Source: Streptomyces flavotricini (GTDB lineage Bacteria > Actinomycetota > Actinomycetes > Streptomycetales > Streptomycetaceae). Taken from it: 64,000 nucleotides of DNA. A program made the translations under genes and the position numbers. Location: assembly GCF_020639365.1 (NCBI RefSeq), contig NZ_JAINUL010000001.1:764547-828546 (forward strand). Direction: 5' to 3'. The notes below the pieces were generated by a model that saw nothing but the letters and a program-made list of their open reading frames with translations, had not been told where the DNA came from and did not search any database. The number at the start of each line of letters is the position of its first letter. The stretch's first letter is position 1. Shown here one piece after another: positions 50,501 to 59,626 of the stretch.

Positions 50501-51394
50501 TCAGACGCGGTCGGCCGCGATCAGCACGTACTGGAACGAGCCGTCCTTGTAGGAGTTGATGAACGCCTCCTCGATGCCGGTGACGAGGGAGGAGGTGGCC
50601 CGCAGCTCCCAGTACGGCAGGGTCGCGGGGGTCAGGTCGATGACGGCCTGCGGTACGAGGCGGTTGTCGGCCATGGCCCGCATGTACTCCCGGCGGGAGT
50701 GGATGTTGCACTCGAAGTGCGCGTTGATCTGGGAGACCCACTTCGAGGGCTGGCCGTAACGGGGGTTCCAGCAGCCGGTGATGGTCACGTACCGGCCGCC
50801 GACGGCCAGGACGCGGGAGTGCTCGGCGAACAGGTCGTGCAGGTCGACGTACATGCTCGACTCGTTGTTCCACGAGCCCGCGGCCTGCCCCGTCTCGAAC
50901 GGCATGTCGAGCATGTTGCAGACGCGCGCGCGGACCGAGTCGTCGATGCCCAGTTCGCGGGCGCGCTGGTTCGCGAACTCGGCCTGCTTCGCCGACAGGG
51001 TGACGCCCTCGACCTTGCAGCCGAACCGCTGGTGGGCCATGACGGACGAGCCGCCGCGGCCGCAGCCCGCGTCCACGAGCGTGTCGCCGTGTCCGATGGA
51101 ACCCAAGTGGTCCAGGAGGACGTCGGCCTGCGCCGACTCCAGCCGGTGCAGTTCGGCGATCAGCTTCTTCTCGTACGCGCTGTCGTCGGTGCTCCCGAGG
51201 GCGGCGTGGTCGACGTCACCGATGCCGTAGTGGTGGTGGTACAAGCCGTCCACGTCGCCGAGGCGCAGGTTGACCGGCCGGGCCTCGTGATCCCAGTAGC
51301 GGGCGATGTCGCCCTGGTAGGGCGTGGCCGGCGACGGAATGAACGCCGAGGTGGTGGAAGCGGTGGGGGCAACGGTGAGATCGGTGTCGGTCAC
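50501..51394 (-). CDS. Geranyl diphosphate 2-C-methyltransferase
   Basis: A 297-residue SAM-dependent methyltransferase that converts geranyl diphosphate to 2-methylgeranyl diphosphate, the first committed step to 2-methylisoborneol. SAM motif I is LVDAGCGRGGSSVMA near residue 106. The aromatic, His-rich N-terminus (YWDHEARPVNLRLGDVDGLYHHHYG) and WNNESSMYVDL are features of this enzyme group. It lies 14 bp downstream of the synthase gene in one operon, and the gene order matches known 2-MIB operons. Confidence 0.95.
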   Translation of the reverse strand: MTDTDLTVAPTASTTSAFIPSPATPYQGDIARYWDHEARPVNLRLGDVDGLYHHHYGIGDVDHAALGSTDDSAYEKKLIAELHRLESAQADVLLDHLGSIGHGDTLVDAGCGRGGSSVMAHQRFGCKVEGVTLSAKQAEFANQRARELGIDDSVRARVCNMLDMPFETGQAAGSWNNESSMYVDLHDLFAEHSRVLAVGGRYVTITGCWNPRYGQPSKWVSQINAHFECNIHSRREYMRAMADNRLVPQAVIDLTPATLPYWELRATSSLVTGIEEAFINSYKDGSFQYVLIAADRV

Positions 51395-51408
51395 TTATAG
51401 ATCCGTCC

Positions 51409-52656
51409 TTACCAGAAGTCGGGCAGGCTGTAGCGGTAGGTGTTGGTCATGTGCCAGTAGTGGTTTCCGTCGACCCACGCGGCGACCCCGCGCAAGAAGC
51501 GCGCCACGTTCGGGGCGGGGCAGGAGGCGGCCAGGTCGGCGGCCGCGGCCTCGAAGGCGTGCATGAGGTCGTTGTGGACCTCGACCGCCTTCAGGTAGGC
51601 CTCCTTGACGGAGACGCCCTCACGTTCGGCGATCACCACGGGCAGGTTCAAGTGACGGCCGGGGCTGGCGAGTTCCTTGGTGTACGAGTAAAGGTCGTTG
51701 ACGATGGTCGTGGCGTTCCCGGCGAGCGCGATGACCCGTTGCATGGCGGGCTGGGCGTGCAGGTCCGCCGGTAGTTCGTAGCCGCCGACGGTGTCGGTGA
51801 TCGTGGGACAGGGGCGGAAGTTGTTGAACTGGCGCATCGCCAGGTACTCCCACACCTGCGGGACGTAGTCCGTCTCGGCCCAGGCCGCCTCGGCGAGGTA
51901 CCCCATGTGCAGGCGGGCCATGTCGTGCCGGAACCGGTCGGCCTGGGAGGGGCCGGCCCCCTGGAGGAGGTACTCCATGGCCGAGCGGTACGCGCGACGC
52001 GGGGCGTCCGAGCGGAGCGACTCCGTCCACGCCGGCTGGTACTCGGTCGTGGTGTGCAGGGGGTCGAGCGCCGTGTGCGCCAGCAGCAGGCGTCCGCCGA
52101 GGCCGACGGGCGAACCCCCGTGGTCCTCGCAGTAGCAGTCGTCGACCACGTTCTCGGCGACCATCAGGCGGGTGGCGAGCATCAGGTGGTCGATGCTCGG
52201 GGCGTCCGGGTGACAGGCGACCATGTAGCGGCCCACGGAGAAGCCGTCGAACTGGTCCTCCCACTCCGGGGGGTAGAGGTCGACCTCGTCCGCCCACGCC
52301 TTGATCCGGCGGCTGACCTCCTCCACCCGTACGGGATCGGGTTCCGGTACGGGGTGGTAGTACAGGCCCGGGATCGGCCGGCCGGCCGCCGGTTCCGCCG
52401 GTGCGGACGGCGGCCCCTCGGTCCGGGCCGGGTGGAGGCCCACCGTGCCCAGGCCGCTGGGGCCGCGCAGGATCCGCTCCAGCGCGGGGTTCGGCGCACC
52501 CGCGGGAGCCGGTGGCCCGGCGGGGGCGGGCACGGCGAGCTGCTCGGGCCGGACGCAGCCGACGGCTTCGACTCCGCGTCCGTGGCCGTACGTCCCGAAG
52601 GCGACCGCCGCGGCGGGGAGGCTCGGCTGCAGAGGGGAGGGCCCGGGATCGGGCAT
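51409..52656 (-). CDS. 2-Methylisoborneol synthase
   Basis: A 415-residue class I terpene cyclase that turns 2-methylgeranyl diphosphate into 2-methylisoborneol (earthy odorant). The N-terminal ~110 residues are Pro/Ala/Gly-rich and probably disordered; this part in relatives directs loading into the encapsulin shell (possible signal AVAFGTYGHG). The catalytic domain follows from IPGLYYHP, with metal motif VVDDCYCEDHG near 187-197, NSE motif NDLYSYTKE near 325-333, and a late WHMTNTYRYSLP. Between the shell gene (63 bp upstream) and the methyltransferase. Confidence 0.95.
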   Translation of the reverse strand: MPDPGPSPLQPSLPAAAVAFGTYGHGRGVEAVGCVRPEQLAVPAPAGPPAPAGAPNPALERILRGPSGLGTVGLHPARTEGPPSAPAEPAAGRPIPGLYYHPVPEPDPVRVEEVSRRIKAWADEVDLYPPEWEDQFDGFSVGRYMVACHPDAPSIDHLMLATRLMVAENVVDDCYCEDHGGSPVGLGGRLLLAHTALDPLHTTTEYQPAWTESLRSDAPRRAYRSAMEYLLQGAGPSQADRFRHDMARLHMGYLAEAAWAETDYVPQVWEYLAMRQFNNFRPCPTITDTVGGYELPADLHAQPAMQRVIALAGNATTIVNDLYSYTKELASPGRHLNLPVVIAEREGVSVKEAYLKAVEVHNDLMHAFEAAAADLAASCPAPNVARFLRGVAAWVDGNHYWHMTNTYRYSLPDFW

Positions 52657-52719
52657 CCGTGACTCCTTGGTGAGGTGGTTGGGCTGTCCCGGTTCCCGGG
52701 CGCGGCCCCGGGCGGTCGG

Positions 52720-54132
52720 CTAGTCGTGCCTGCGGGCGATCTGTACGTTCTCCAGGACGCCGAGCGCGTCGGGCACGAGGATCGCGGCGGAGTAGTAGGT
52801 GGAGACCAGGTAGGAGATGATCGACCGCTCGTCGATGCCCATGAACCGCACCGACAGGCCCGGTTCGTACTCCTCCGGCAGACCGGTCTGGCGCAGGCCG
52901 ATGACGCCCTGGTTGTCCTCGCCGGTACGCATGGCGAGGATCGAGCTGGTGTTCTCCTTGCTGATGGGGATCTTGTTGCACGGCAGGATCGGGACCCCGC
53001 GCCAAGCCGGGACCTGCTGGCCGCCGAGGTCGACGTGGTCCGGGTAGAGCCCGCGGGCGTTGAACTCGCGCCCGATCGCCGCGATCGTCTTGGGGTGGGC
53101 GAGGAGGAGCTTGGTTCCGCGGCGGCGGCAGAGCAGCTCGTCGAGGTCGTCCGGGGTGGGCGGGCCGGAGTGCGTCTGGATCCGCTGCTTGAAGGCGGCG
53201 TTGTGGAGCAGACCGAACTCCCGGTTGTTGACCAGCTCGTGCTCCTGGCGCTCGCGCAGCGCCTCGATGGTGAGCCGGAGCTGCTCCTCGGTCTGGTTCA
53301 TCGGCTCGTTGTAGAGGTCGGCCACCCGCGTGTGCACCCGCAGGACCGTCTGCGCGATGGAGAGTTCGTACTCGCGCGGGTTGAGCTCGTAGTCGACGAA
53401 GGTGCCGGGCAGTTCGGCCTCGCCGGTGTGGCCGGCCGACATGGCGATCTCGGCCTCGCCGTGCTTGTTCTGCCGCTGGCGCGGCAGCGAGCCGAACTGC
53501 TGGACGTGGGCCTGGAGGTGCGGCGCCGAGGACAGTACGGCGGCGAAGTCGGAGCGGGACAGGGTGAGCAGGGTGCCCGCGGTGGCGGCGGTCGCGGTGT
53601 AGTCCCAGCCGCCTGCGCCGTCGAGCAGGGCGTTCTCGCCGAACCGGTCGCCGTCCGCGAGCACGGCGACCGCGACCTCGTCGCCGTACTTGCCGACGGA
53701 GGTCTGGTTGATCCGGCCGTGGGCGATCAGGTGGATGTCGTTGGCCGGGGTGCCGCGCTCGACGAGCACCTCACCGGCGCGGAAATCGCGCTGGACGCAC
53801 CGGGCGGCGAGCGCGGTCAGCACGTCCAGGTCGTCGAAGCCGCGCAGCATGGCGATCTCGCCGAGCTCGCGGGGGATCACCCGGACGTGGGCGCCGTCCT
53901 GGACGAACTCGATGCGGCCGTCGCCGACGGTGTAGGTCAGCCGGCGGTTCACCCGGTAGGTGCCGCCCTTGGTCTCCACCCAGGGAAGCATCTTCAGCAG
54001 CCAGCGGGAGGTGATCTCCTGCATCTGCGGGGCGGACTTGGTGGTGGTGGCGAGGTTGCGGGCAGCCGCCGTGCCCAGGCTGGTCTGCCGGGACGGGTCG
54101 AGCTGCGCCTCCGGGCTGGTGTCCACGGTCAT
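52720..54132 (-). CDS. eshA: Family 2B encapsulin shell protein with cNMP-binding domain (EshA-like)
   Basis: A 470-residue protein. An HK97-fold-type shell sequence (N-arm [29 protein letters not shown]-terminal [23 protein letters not shown]) is interrupted at ~95-215 by a Crp-like cyclic-nucleotide-binding domain ([28 protein letters not shown]). Such proteins were first described as EshA in Streptomyces and are now known as family 2B encapsulins that enclose 2-methylisoborneol synthase. The binding domain lacks a downstream DNA-binding HTH, so it is not a transcription factor. ATG 54132 follows AAGGAG. First gene of the operon. Confidence 0.92.
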   Translation of the reverse strand: MTVDTSPEAQLDPSRQTSLGTAAARNLATTTKSAPQMQEITSRWLLKMLPWVETKGGTYRVNRRLTYTVGDGRIEFVQDGAHVRVIPRELGEIAMLRGFDDLDVLTALAARCVQRDFRAGEVLVERGTPANDIHLIAHGRINQTSVGKYGDEVAVAVLADGDRFGENALLDGAGGWDYTATAATAGTLLTLSRSDFAAVLSSAPHLQAHVQQFGSLPRQRQNKHGEAEIAMSAGHTGEAELPGTFVDYELNPREYELSIAQTVLRVHTRVADLYNEPMNQTEEQLRLTIEALRERQEHELVNNREFGLLHNAAFKQRIQTHSGPPTPDDLDELLCRRRGTKLLLAHPKTIAAIGREFNARGLYPDHVDLGGQQVPAWRGVPILPCNKIPISKENTSSILAMRTGEDNQGVIGLRQTGLPEEYEPGLSVRFMGIDERSIISYLVSTYYSAAILVPDALGVLENVQIARRHD

Positions 54133-54161
54133 CGGGCAGGCGCTCCTTCATCAGGGCGGTG

Positions 54162-54187
54162 ACCGGCGGCGCGCACGCGCCGCCGGT
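54162..54187 (-). promoter_or_regulatory. Stable leader hairpin upstream of eshA
   Basis: Perfect 12-bp arms ACCGGCGGCGCG and CGCGCCGCCGGT separated by 2 nt, 30-55 nt before the eshA start, preceded (RNA sense) by a pyrimidine-rich tract. It probably lies in the 5' untranslated region. It could affect translation or mRNA stability of the 2-MIB operon. Confidence 0.5.
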
Positions 54188-54392
54188 GAAAAAGAAAGAA
54201 GAAAGGGGGTCGGAATTCCGGGCATTCCGTCCAGATCCGGGAGCACACTAACCGTCAGCGCGTCACATCAGTCCCTTCAGCCGTAGCCATTACCTCGATA
54301 CGGCGATCTTGTGCCGCGCGACGTTTGCGGACCGGTGCAGCGACATTCAAGCCAGACCGAATGCCTGTTCCCCATAAGGGAATTGATCGGGG

Positions 54393-55514
54393 TCACCGGT
54401 CGACGAGGAACATCGCCGCGTCGTCCGCCAGGCCGTGCCGGGTGTGGCGGAGCAGCCCCCGATGGAGCTCGTTCAGGAATTCCTGCGCCTCGGGCGCCGC
54501 CTCCACGGCCTCCATCGCCTCGGGCAGGGCGAAGAATTCGCCGCCGCCGTCGCGGGCTTCGATGACCCCGTCGGTGTACAGGAGCAGCCGGTCCCCGGGG
54601 ACGAAGGAGTGGCGGTCCGGCGTACCGGGGGGCCCGGTGACGAACTCCGCCAGGCCGAGCGGCGGCAGCGGGCGGGCGGGCATCAGTGCGCGGACCGTTC
54701 CGTCGCGGAGCAGCAGCGGGGGCGGGTGACCGCGATTGACCACCTCGACCACCGCCCCCTCCGGCACCTGCGCCACCAGCGCGGTGACGAAGCCCTCCGC
54801 GAGCACGTCCGGGTCGATCACGCCCGGCACGGCCGCGTCCCGCAACAGCGCCGCCTCGCAGCGGTTGATGACCCCGACGAGTTCGTCCTCGTAGTGCGCG
54901 GCCTCCCGGAACGCGCCCAGCACGGCCGCTGCCGCCCGTACGGCCGGCAGCCCCTTGCCCCGGACGTCTCCCACGATCACCCGGACCCCGTACCGCGTCT
55001 CCACGGCCTCGTACAGATCACCGCCGATCTGCGCCCCCGTCTCGGCCGCCAGGTACATGCCGGCCATGCGCAGGGGGCCGAGCCGGACCGGTACGGGCCG
55101 CAGCACGGCCTCCTGGGCCGCCACGGCGATCCGGCGGACCTGCTCGAGCTCGTCCTCCCGCCGCTTGCGGACGGTACTGCTCGTGGCGAGGCTCGCCAGG
55201 GACACCAGGAACAGGGCCAGGAAATTGGTGTAGACCTGCTGGCTGCCCCAGGCCCCGTTGTACGTGGCGGTGGTGATGCTCACGGCCACGGCCAGGGCCA
55301 CCGCCGCCAGTGTGCCCTTCGGGCCCATCGCCACGGCGGCCAGCGCCGGCGTCGCGACCAGGAGGGGACCGGTGTACAGCACGTGCGCGGGCGTGAATTC
55401 GATGGTCAGCACCGCGAGCGCGATCGCGAAGGGCAGACACTCCGCGAGCACGAAGAGGACCTCGTGGTGACCGCCCGCTCCCGGTCGAGGAAGCGCACGG
55501 AAGGGCACCCGCAT
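54393..55514 (-). CDS. Membrane PP2C (SpoIIE-type) phosphatase
   Basis: A 373-residue protein: about four N-terminal hydrophobic segments (~20-115), a short coiled-coil linker (TVRKRREDELEQVRRIAVAAQEA), and a SpoIIE/RsbU-type PP2C domain (~150-373) with GGDLYEA, GDVRGKG, YTDGVIEARD and LADDAAMFLVD. It would dephosphorylate an anti-sigma antagonist at the membrane. No cognate regulator is adjacent. ATG 55514 opens MRVPFRALPRPG. Same strand as and upstream of the 2-MIB operon, but 260 bp away, so not clearly linked. Confidence 0.9.
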   Translation of the reverse strand: MRVPFRALPRPGAGGHHEVLFVLAECLPFAIALAVLTIEFTPAHVLYTGPLLVATPALAAVAMGPKGTLAAVALAVAVSITTATYNGAWGSQQVYTNFLALFLVSLASLATSSTVRKRREDELEQVRRIAVAAQEAVLRPVPVRLGPLRMAGMYLAAETGAQIGGDLYEAVETRYGVRVIVGDVRGKGLPAVRAAAAVLGAFREAAHYEDELVGVINRCEAALLRDAAVPGVIDPDVLAEGFVTALVAQVPEGAVVEVVNRGHPPPLLLRDGTVRALMPARPLPPLGLAEFVTGPPGTPDRHSFVPGDRLLLYTDGVIEARDGGGEFFALPEAMEAVEAAPEAQEFLNELHRGLLRHTRHGLADDAAMFLVDR

Positions 55515-55692
55515 GGATCCAGCCTGCGCCGCCGCAGCCGCTCGCCGCCACCGTTCGCCCGAGCGGGGCCCGTCGGGCGTAGAGCGCGCGGCCCGCGGGC
55601 ATGTGAGGCGGTGCGGGTGTCGGGGCGCCCGTTCCCCCGCCCCCGCCCTCCCCGGAGCGGGGCCACGCCGAGCCTTGGAACGGTGAATCCGG

Positions 55693-56622
55693 ATGAGCAG
55701 CAGCCCCGAGCGCCGGGTCTCCCGTCGGGAGTTCGACGCGATCTTCACCGCGGTCCGCACCTGGGGCCGCTGGACGCCGGCCGACCGCGGTGCCTGGAAC
55801 CGGGTCACCGCGGACCACGTGCGGCGGGCCGCCGCCCTGGTCCGGTCCGGTACGGCGGTGCCGCTGGGCCTGCCCTGGGACACCCGGACGGGACCGGACA
55901 ACCGCAAGCCCGCCCTGCACCACATGACCGACCTCGGCGACGTGGAGGCCCCGGAGCCCTCCACGTACAAGGACTTCCTCGCCGCCGACTACCACGGCAA
56001 GGCCGTGAGCCACCTGGACGCGCTGTCACACGTCGCGTACGAGGGGCGACTGTACGAGGGCCGCCGCGCACGGGAGGCCGTCGACGCCGGGGGCGCGCGC
56101 TTCGGCTCGGTGGCGGCGCTCGGCCCCCTCGTCACCAAGGGGGTGCTCCTCGACCTGCCGGCCGTTCTCGGGGTCGACTGGCTGGAGCCCGGGCGGGCGG
56201 TCCACGCGCAGGACGTCCTGACCGCGGAGCGGGCCCTGGGCGTGACGGTCGACGCGGGCTGTGCGGTGCTGCTGCGCTCCGGCCGCTTCCGCCGCAGCCG
56301 GGAGCTCGGCCCGTGGAACTCCGACGCCGCGAGCGCCGGTTTCCACGTGGACGCCGTGCCGTTGCTGGCCGAGCGCGCCGTCGCCCTGCTCGGCGGCGAC
56401 GGGGACAGCGATCTGCGCCCCTCACCGGTCGAGGGCGTCCACTCCCCCGTGCACGCCCTCGCCGTGGCCGCCATGGGGGTGCCGCTGCTGGACAACCTGG
56501 ACCTGGAGGCCCTCTCCGCCGCCTGCGCCGAGGCCGGGCGCCACGAGTTCATGCTCGTCGTGGCGCCGCTGGACGTGCCCGGCGGGACGGGTTCACCCGT
56601 CAATCCGGTCGCCGTCCTCTGA
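55693..56622 (+). CDS. Cyclase-family metal-dependent hydrolase
   Basis: A 309-residue protein of the kynurenine formamidase-like cyclase superfamily. The metal-binding motif is GKAVSHLDALSHV (HxDxxxH) near residue 97-105; a late PVHALAVAAMGVPLLDNL and the closing segment fit the family. The usual HxGTHxDxPxH is modified at its first positions. The substrate is unknown; relatives hydrolyse amides or esters. No signal peptide. It appears to be a single-gene unit just before the large sensor phosphatase. Confidence 0.85.
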   Translation: MSSSPERRVSRREFDAIFTAVRTWGRWTPADRGAWNRVTADHVRRAAALVRSGTAVPLGLPWDTRTGPDNRKPALHHMTDLGDVEAPEPSTYKDFLAADYHGKAVSHLDALSHVAYEGRLYEGRRAREAVDAGGARFGSVAALGPLVTKGVLLDLPAVLGVDWLEPGRAVHAQDVLTAERALGVTVDAGCAVLLRSGRFRRSRELGPWNSDAASAGFHVDAVPLLAERAVALLGGDGDSDLRPSPVEGVHSPVHALAVAAMGVPLLDNLDLEALSAACAEAGRHEFMLVVAPLDVPGGTGSPVNPVAVL

Positions 56623-56722
56623 TGCGGACAAATAGGTAGGAATATACTCGGAAAGCACTTGCTCGGTGTAAGCGCTCCGCTGTGGCGCCTCGCCGCGGCC
56701 GAGCGCTCGGTAAGGGGAAGTG

Positions 56723-59497
56723 ATGCGTATGGGGGCCACGGGAGAGCAGATCGGCCCCGCACGCTCCCGTGAGCGGTTCCTGGTGGGCGAGCCGATCGCG
56801 GACGGGGTGCGCGGCCCGATCCTGAACTCGTGGCAGCGCTGCCAGTCCCTCGGACTCTCGCCGGACCAGACGGACCTTCCGTACCGGGACGATTTCGACC
56901 CGGACAGCCGGCTGGTGCGCGCGGCCCGGCCCGTGCTCGACGAGCTGGCGTCCCGGTTCGCGGGCAGCCAGATGAACGTCTCCCTCGCCGACGGGAACGG
57001 AACGGTGCTCCAGCGCCGCTTCGGAGAACCCGCCCTGGCCCGCAGCCTGCCCCCCATCCAGAGCGTCCCCGGCTTCGTCTTCGCCGAGCGGTTCGCGGGG
57101 ACCAACGGCATCGGCCTCGCGCTCGCCGAACGGCATCTCGTACAGGTCTACGGGGCCGAGCACTTCGCCGAGCGCTCCCAGTCGAACGCCTGCTCCGCGA
57201 CCCCGATCCGCGACCAGCTGAGCGGACACGTCGTCGGCGTGCTCTGCTTCGGATACCCGCACGGCTACGAGCACGCGGCGCTGCCCGCCCTGGTCCACCG
57301 GGCCGCCCAGTCCATCGAGCGGCGGCTGATGGAGCAGCGTTCGGCGCGGGAGCGCGACCTGCTGCGTGCGTACCTCGACGCCGGCCACCTGGCCCGGAAC
57401 GGCGCCGGCCCCGGCCCCGGCGAGGGGCCGACGGTCGCGCTGGAGGACCTCGGAGACAGCGGGCTGGACCTGCACGCCCAGATGATCCTCAAGGAGAAGG
57501 CCACCGAGCTCATGTCGTCGACGCGACGGGCCTGCGTCGAGGTGTCCCTGCCCCACGGGCGGGGGGTCACGCTGCTGAGCAGCCCGGTCACGAGCCGCTC
57601 CGGGGTGGAGGGCGTGGTCGTCGAGGCCGTGTTCACCGGCGAGCCGCCGCCGGCGCACCACCTCTCCGTCGTGACCGGCGCGGGCCCACCGCACGGAGCG
57701 CCGCGCGACATGCCGCACGGGACGCCGTCCGGGACGCCTCCCGGCCCGTCCGACGCGGACCCGCCCTCCCCCGGCAGGGTCCGGGGCCTGGTGCTGGTGG
57801 GCGAGCCGGAGGTCGGCAAGTACGCCGTCGCGGCGCGCCGCCGTCTGGAGCTGCTGGCCGAGGCCAGTACCCGTATCGGCACCACGCTGGACGTGACCCG
57901 CACCGCGTGGGAACTCGCCGAGACGGCGGTCCCCCGCCTCGCCGACTACGTCACCATCGACGTGCCGGAGGCCGTGCTGCGCGGCGAGGAGTCCGCCGAC
58001 CCCCGCAGCGAGCTGCACCGCGCGGTCGTCCACGGCATACGCGAGGACCACCCCTTCTACCCCGCCGGCCGCCGGGTGGAGCTGCGCTCCGGCACCCCGC
58101 ACATGCGGTGCCTGGAGAGCGGGCAGGCCGTGCTGGAAGCCGACCTCCGGGAGGCCGTCGGCTGGATCGACCAGGAACCCGAGCACGCGCGGCGGATCCT
58201 CGCCCGCAACGTGCACTCCCTCATCTCCGTCCCCCTCCTGGCGCGCAGCGTCCTGCTGGGCATCGCCAGCTTCTACCGCTCGCAGGACCCCGCCCCGTTC
58301 GGCGAGGACGACAGCTGGCTGGCCCGGGAGCTCGCGGCCCGCGCCGCCCTCTGCATCGACAACGCCCGCCGGTACACCCGCGAGCACACCCTGGCCCTGG
58401 CCCTGCAGGAGAGCCTGCTCCCGCACGGCATCCCCGAGCAGGGCGCCGTCGAGGTCGCACACCGCTACCTGCCCGCCGAATCGGGGGTCGGCGGCGACTG
58501 GTTCGACGTCATCCCGCTCTCCGGCACCCGCGTCGCCCTCCTCGTGGGGGACGTCGTCGGCCACGGCCTGCACGCCGCCGCCACCATGGGCCGGCTGCGC
58601 ACGGCCGCCCGCAACTTCGCCGAACTGGAACTCGCCCCCGACGAGCTCCTCACCCACCTGGACAACCTCCTGGTCCGCCTGGACCGGGAGGAGGGCGGCG
58701 ACAACGACTCCGGCAGCACCGGCATCGTCGGCGCCACCTGTCTCTACGCGGTCTACGACCCCACGTCGCGGCTGTGCACCATGGCCCGCGCCGGGCACCC
58801 ACCGCCCGCGCTGGTCCACCCGGGCGGCCGGGTGACGTTCCCGGAGCTGCCCGCCGGACCGCCGCTGGGCCTGGGCGGCCTGCCGTTCGAGACGGCGGAG
58901 ATCCAGCTGCCCGAGGGCAGCACCTTGGTCCTCTACACCGACGGACTCGTCGAGGACCGCGAACGCGACATCGACGTGGCCCTCGACCAGCTGAGCGGCA
59001 TCCTGGCCCAGCCGGACCGCTCGCCCGAGGACACCTGCCGGGCGGTCATCGACGCCATGGCGCCCGAACACCCCGCGGACGACATCGCGCTGCTCGTCGC
59101 CCGCACCCGTACCGTGCCCGCCGACCGGATCGCCACGTGGACCGTGTCCGCCGACCCCTCCCTGGTGGCCGGCGTGCGCGCCGCCGCCACCCGCCAGCTC
59201 GCCGACTGGGGGCTGGCCGAGCTCGCCTTCGCCGCCGAGCTGATGCTGAGCGAGCTGGTCACCAACGCGGTCCGCTACGGCACCGAGCCCATCCAGGTGC
59301 GCCTGGTCCACGACCGCTCGCTGATCTGCGAGGTCTCCGACGGCAGCAACACCGCCCCGCACCTGCGGCGGGCGGCTTCCACGGAGGAGGGCGGCCGCGG
59401 CCTGTTCCTCGTCGCCCAGCTCGCCCGCGCCTGGGGCACCCGGTACACCACGCAGGGCAAGGTCATCTGGGCCGAATGCGCCCTGGACGCGGCCTGA
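56723..59497 (+). CDS. GAF-GAF-PP2C phosphatase with C-terminal RsbW-like kinase domain
   Basis: A 924-residue cytosolic multidomain protein. The N-terminus has SWQRCQSLGL near 40 and a GAF domain (to ~200) like the sensor part of AcoR-type regulators. A linker with a short second sensory stretch follows, then GAF 2 (~375-545), PP2C/SpoIIE (~555-790; GGDWFD, GDVVGHG, DDIALLVAR) and a GHKL ATPase (~800-915; LMLSELVTNAVRYG). Both phosphatase and anti-sigma-type kinase domains are in one chain, as in SCO-type Streptomyces regulators. ATG 56723 is chosen; GTG 56720 and ATG 56729 are alternatives. Confidence 0.9.
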   Translation: MRMGATGEQIGPARSRERFLVGEPIADGVRGPILNSWQRCQSLGLSPDQTDLPYRDDFDPDSRLVRAARPVLDELASRFAGSQMNVSLADGNGTVLQRRFGEPALARSLPPIQSVPGFVFAERFAGTNGIGLALAERHLVQVYGAEHFAERSQSNACSATPIRDQLSGHVVGVLCFGYPHGYEHAALPALVHRAAQSIERRLMEQRSARERDLLRAYLDAGHLARNGAGPGPGEGPTVALEDLGDSGLDLHAQMILKEKATELMSSTRRACVEVSLPHGRGVTLLSSPVTSRSGVEGVVVEAVFTGEPPPAHHLSVVTGAGPPHGAPRDMPHGTPSGTPPGPSDADPPSPGRVRGLVLVGEPEVGKYAVAARRRLELLAEASTRIGTTLDVTRTAWELAETAVPRLADYVTIDVPEAVLRGEESADPRSELHRAVVHGIREDHPFYPAGRRVELRSGTPHMRCLESGQAVLEADLREAVGWIDQEPEHARRILARNVHSLISVPLLARSVLLGIASFYRSQDPAPFGEDDSWLARELAARAALCIDNARRYTREHTLALALQESLLPHGIPEQGAVEVAHRYLPAESGVGGDWFDVIPLSGTRVALLVGDVVGHGLHAAATMGRLRTAARNFAELELAPDELLTHLDNLLVRLDREEGGDNDSGSTGIVGATCLYAVYDPTSRLCTMARAGHPPPALVHPGGRVTFPELPAGPPLGLGGLPFETAEIQLPEGSTLVLYTDGLVEDRERDIDVALDQLSGILAQPDRSPEDTCRAVIDAMAPEHPADDIALLVARTRTVPADRIATWTVSADPSLVAGVRAAATRQLADWGLAELAFAAELMLSELVTNAVRYGTEPIQVRLVHDRSLICEVSDGSNTAPHLRRAASTEEGGRGLFLVAQLARAWGTRYTTQGKVIWAECALDAA

Positions 59498-59520
59498 CGG
59501 CCGACAGGCCTGACAGCCGA

Positions 59521-59537
59521 CATATCGCCCATATCGG
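59521..59537. promoter_or_regulatory. Direct repeats upstream of the ABC transporter genes
   Basis: Two copies of CATATCG (59521-59527, 59530-59536) spaced 9 bp apart, about 90 bp before the ATPase start. Possible operator; low certainty. Confidence 0.3.
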
Positions 59538-59626
59538 TACGGCCACCAGTAGCATCACCGGTGTCCTCATCGCTACAGGCTGTACCTCCCCCAGCACCAC
59601 CTCCCCAGGCGGCCCCGGAGAAGTCC

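Noticed and set aside
52720..54132. Crp/Fnr-type transcription factor
   Set aside because: It has a cyclic-nucleotide-binding domain but no C-terminal HTH; the remaining sequence is that of the family 2B encapsulin shell.
54133..54392. cAMP-Crp site upstream of eshA
   Set aside because: TGTGA occurs on the minus strand, but the matching TCACA half is missing.
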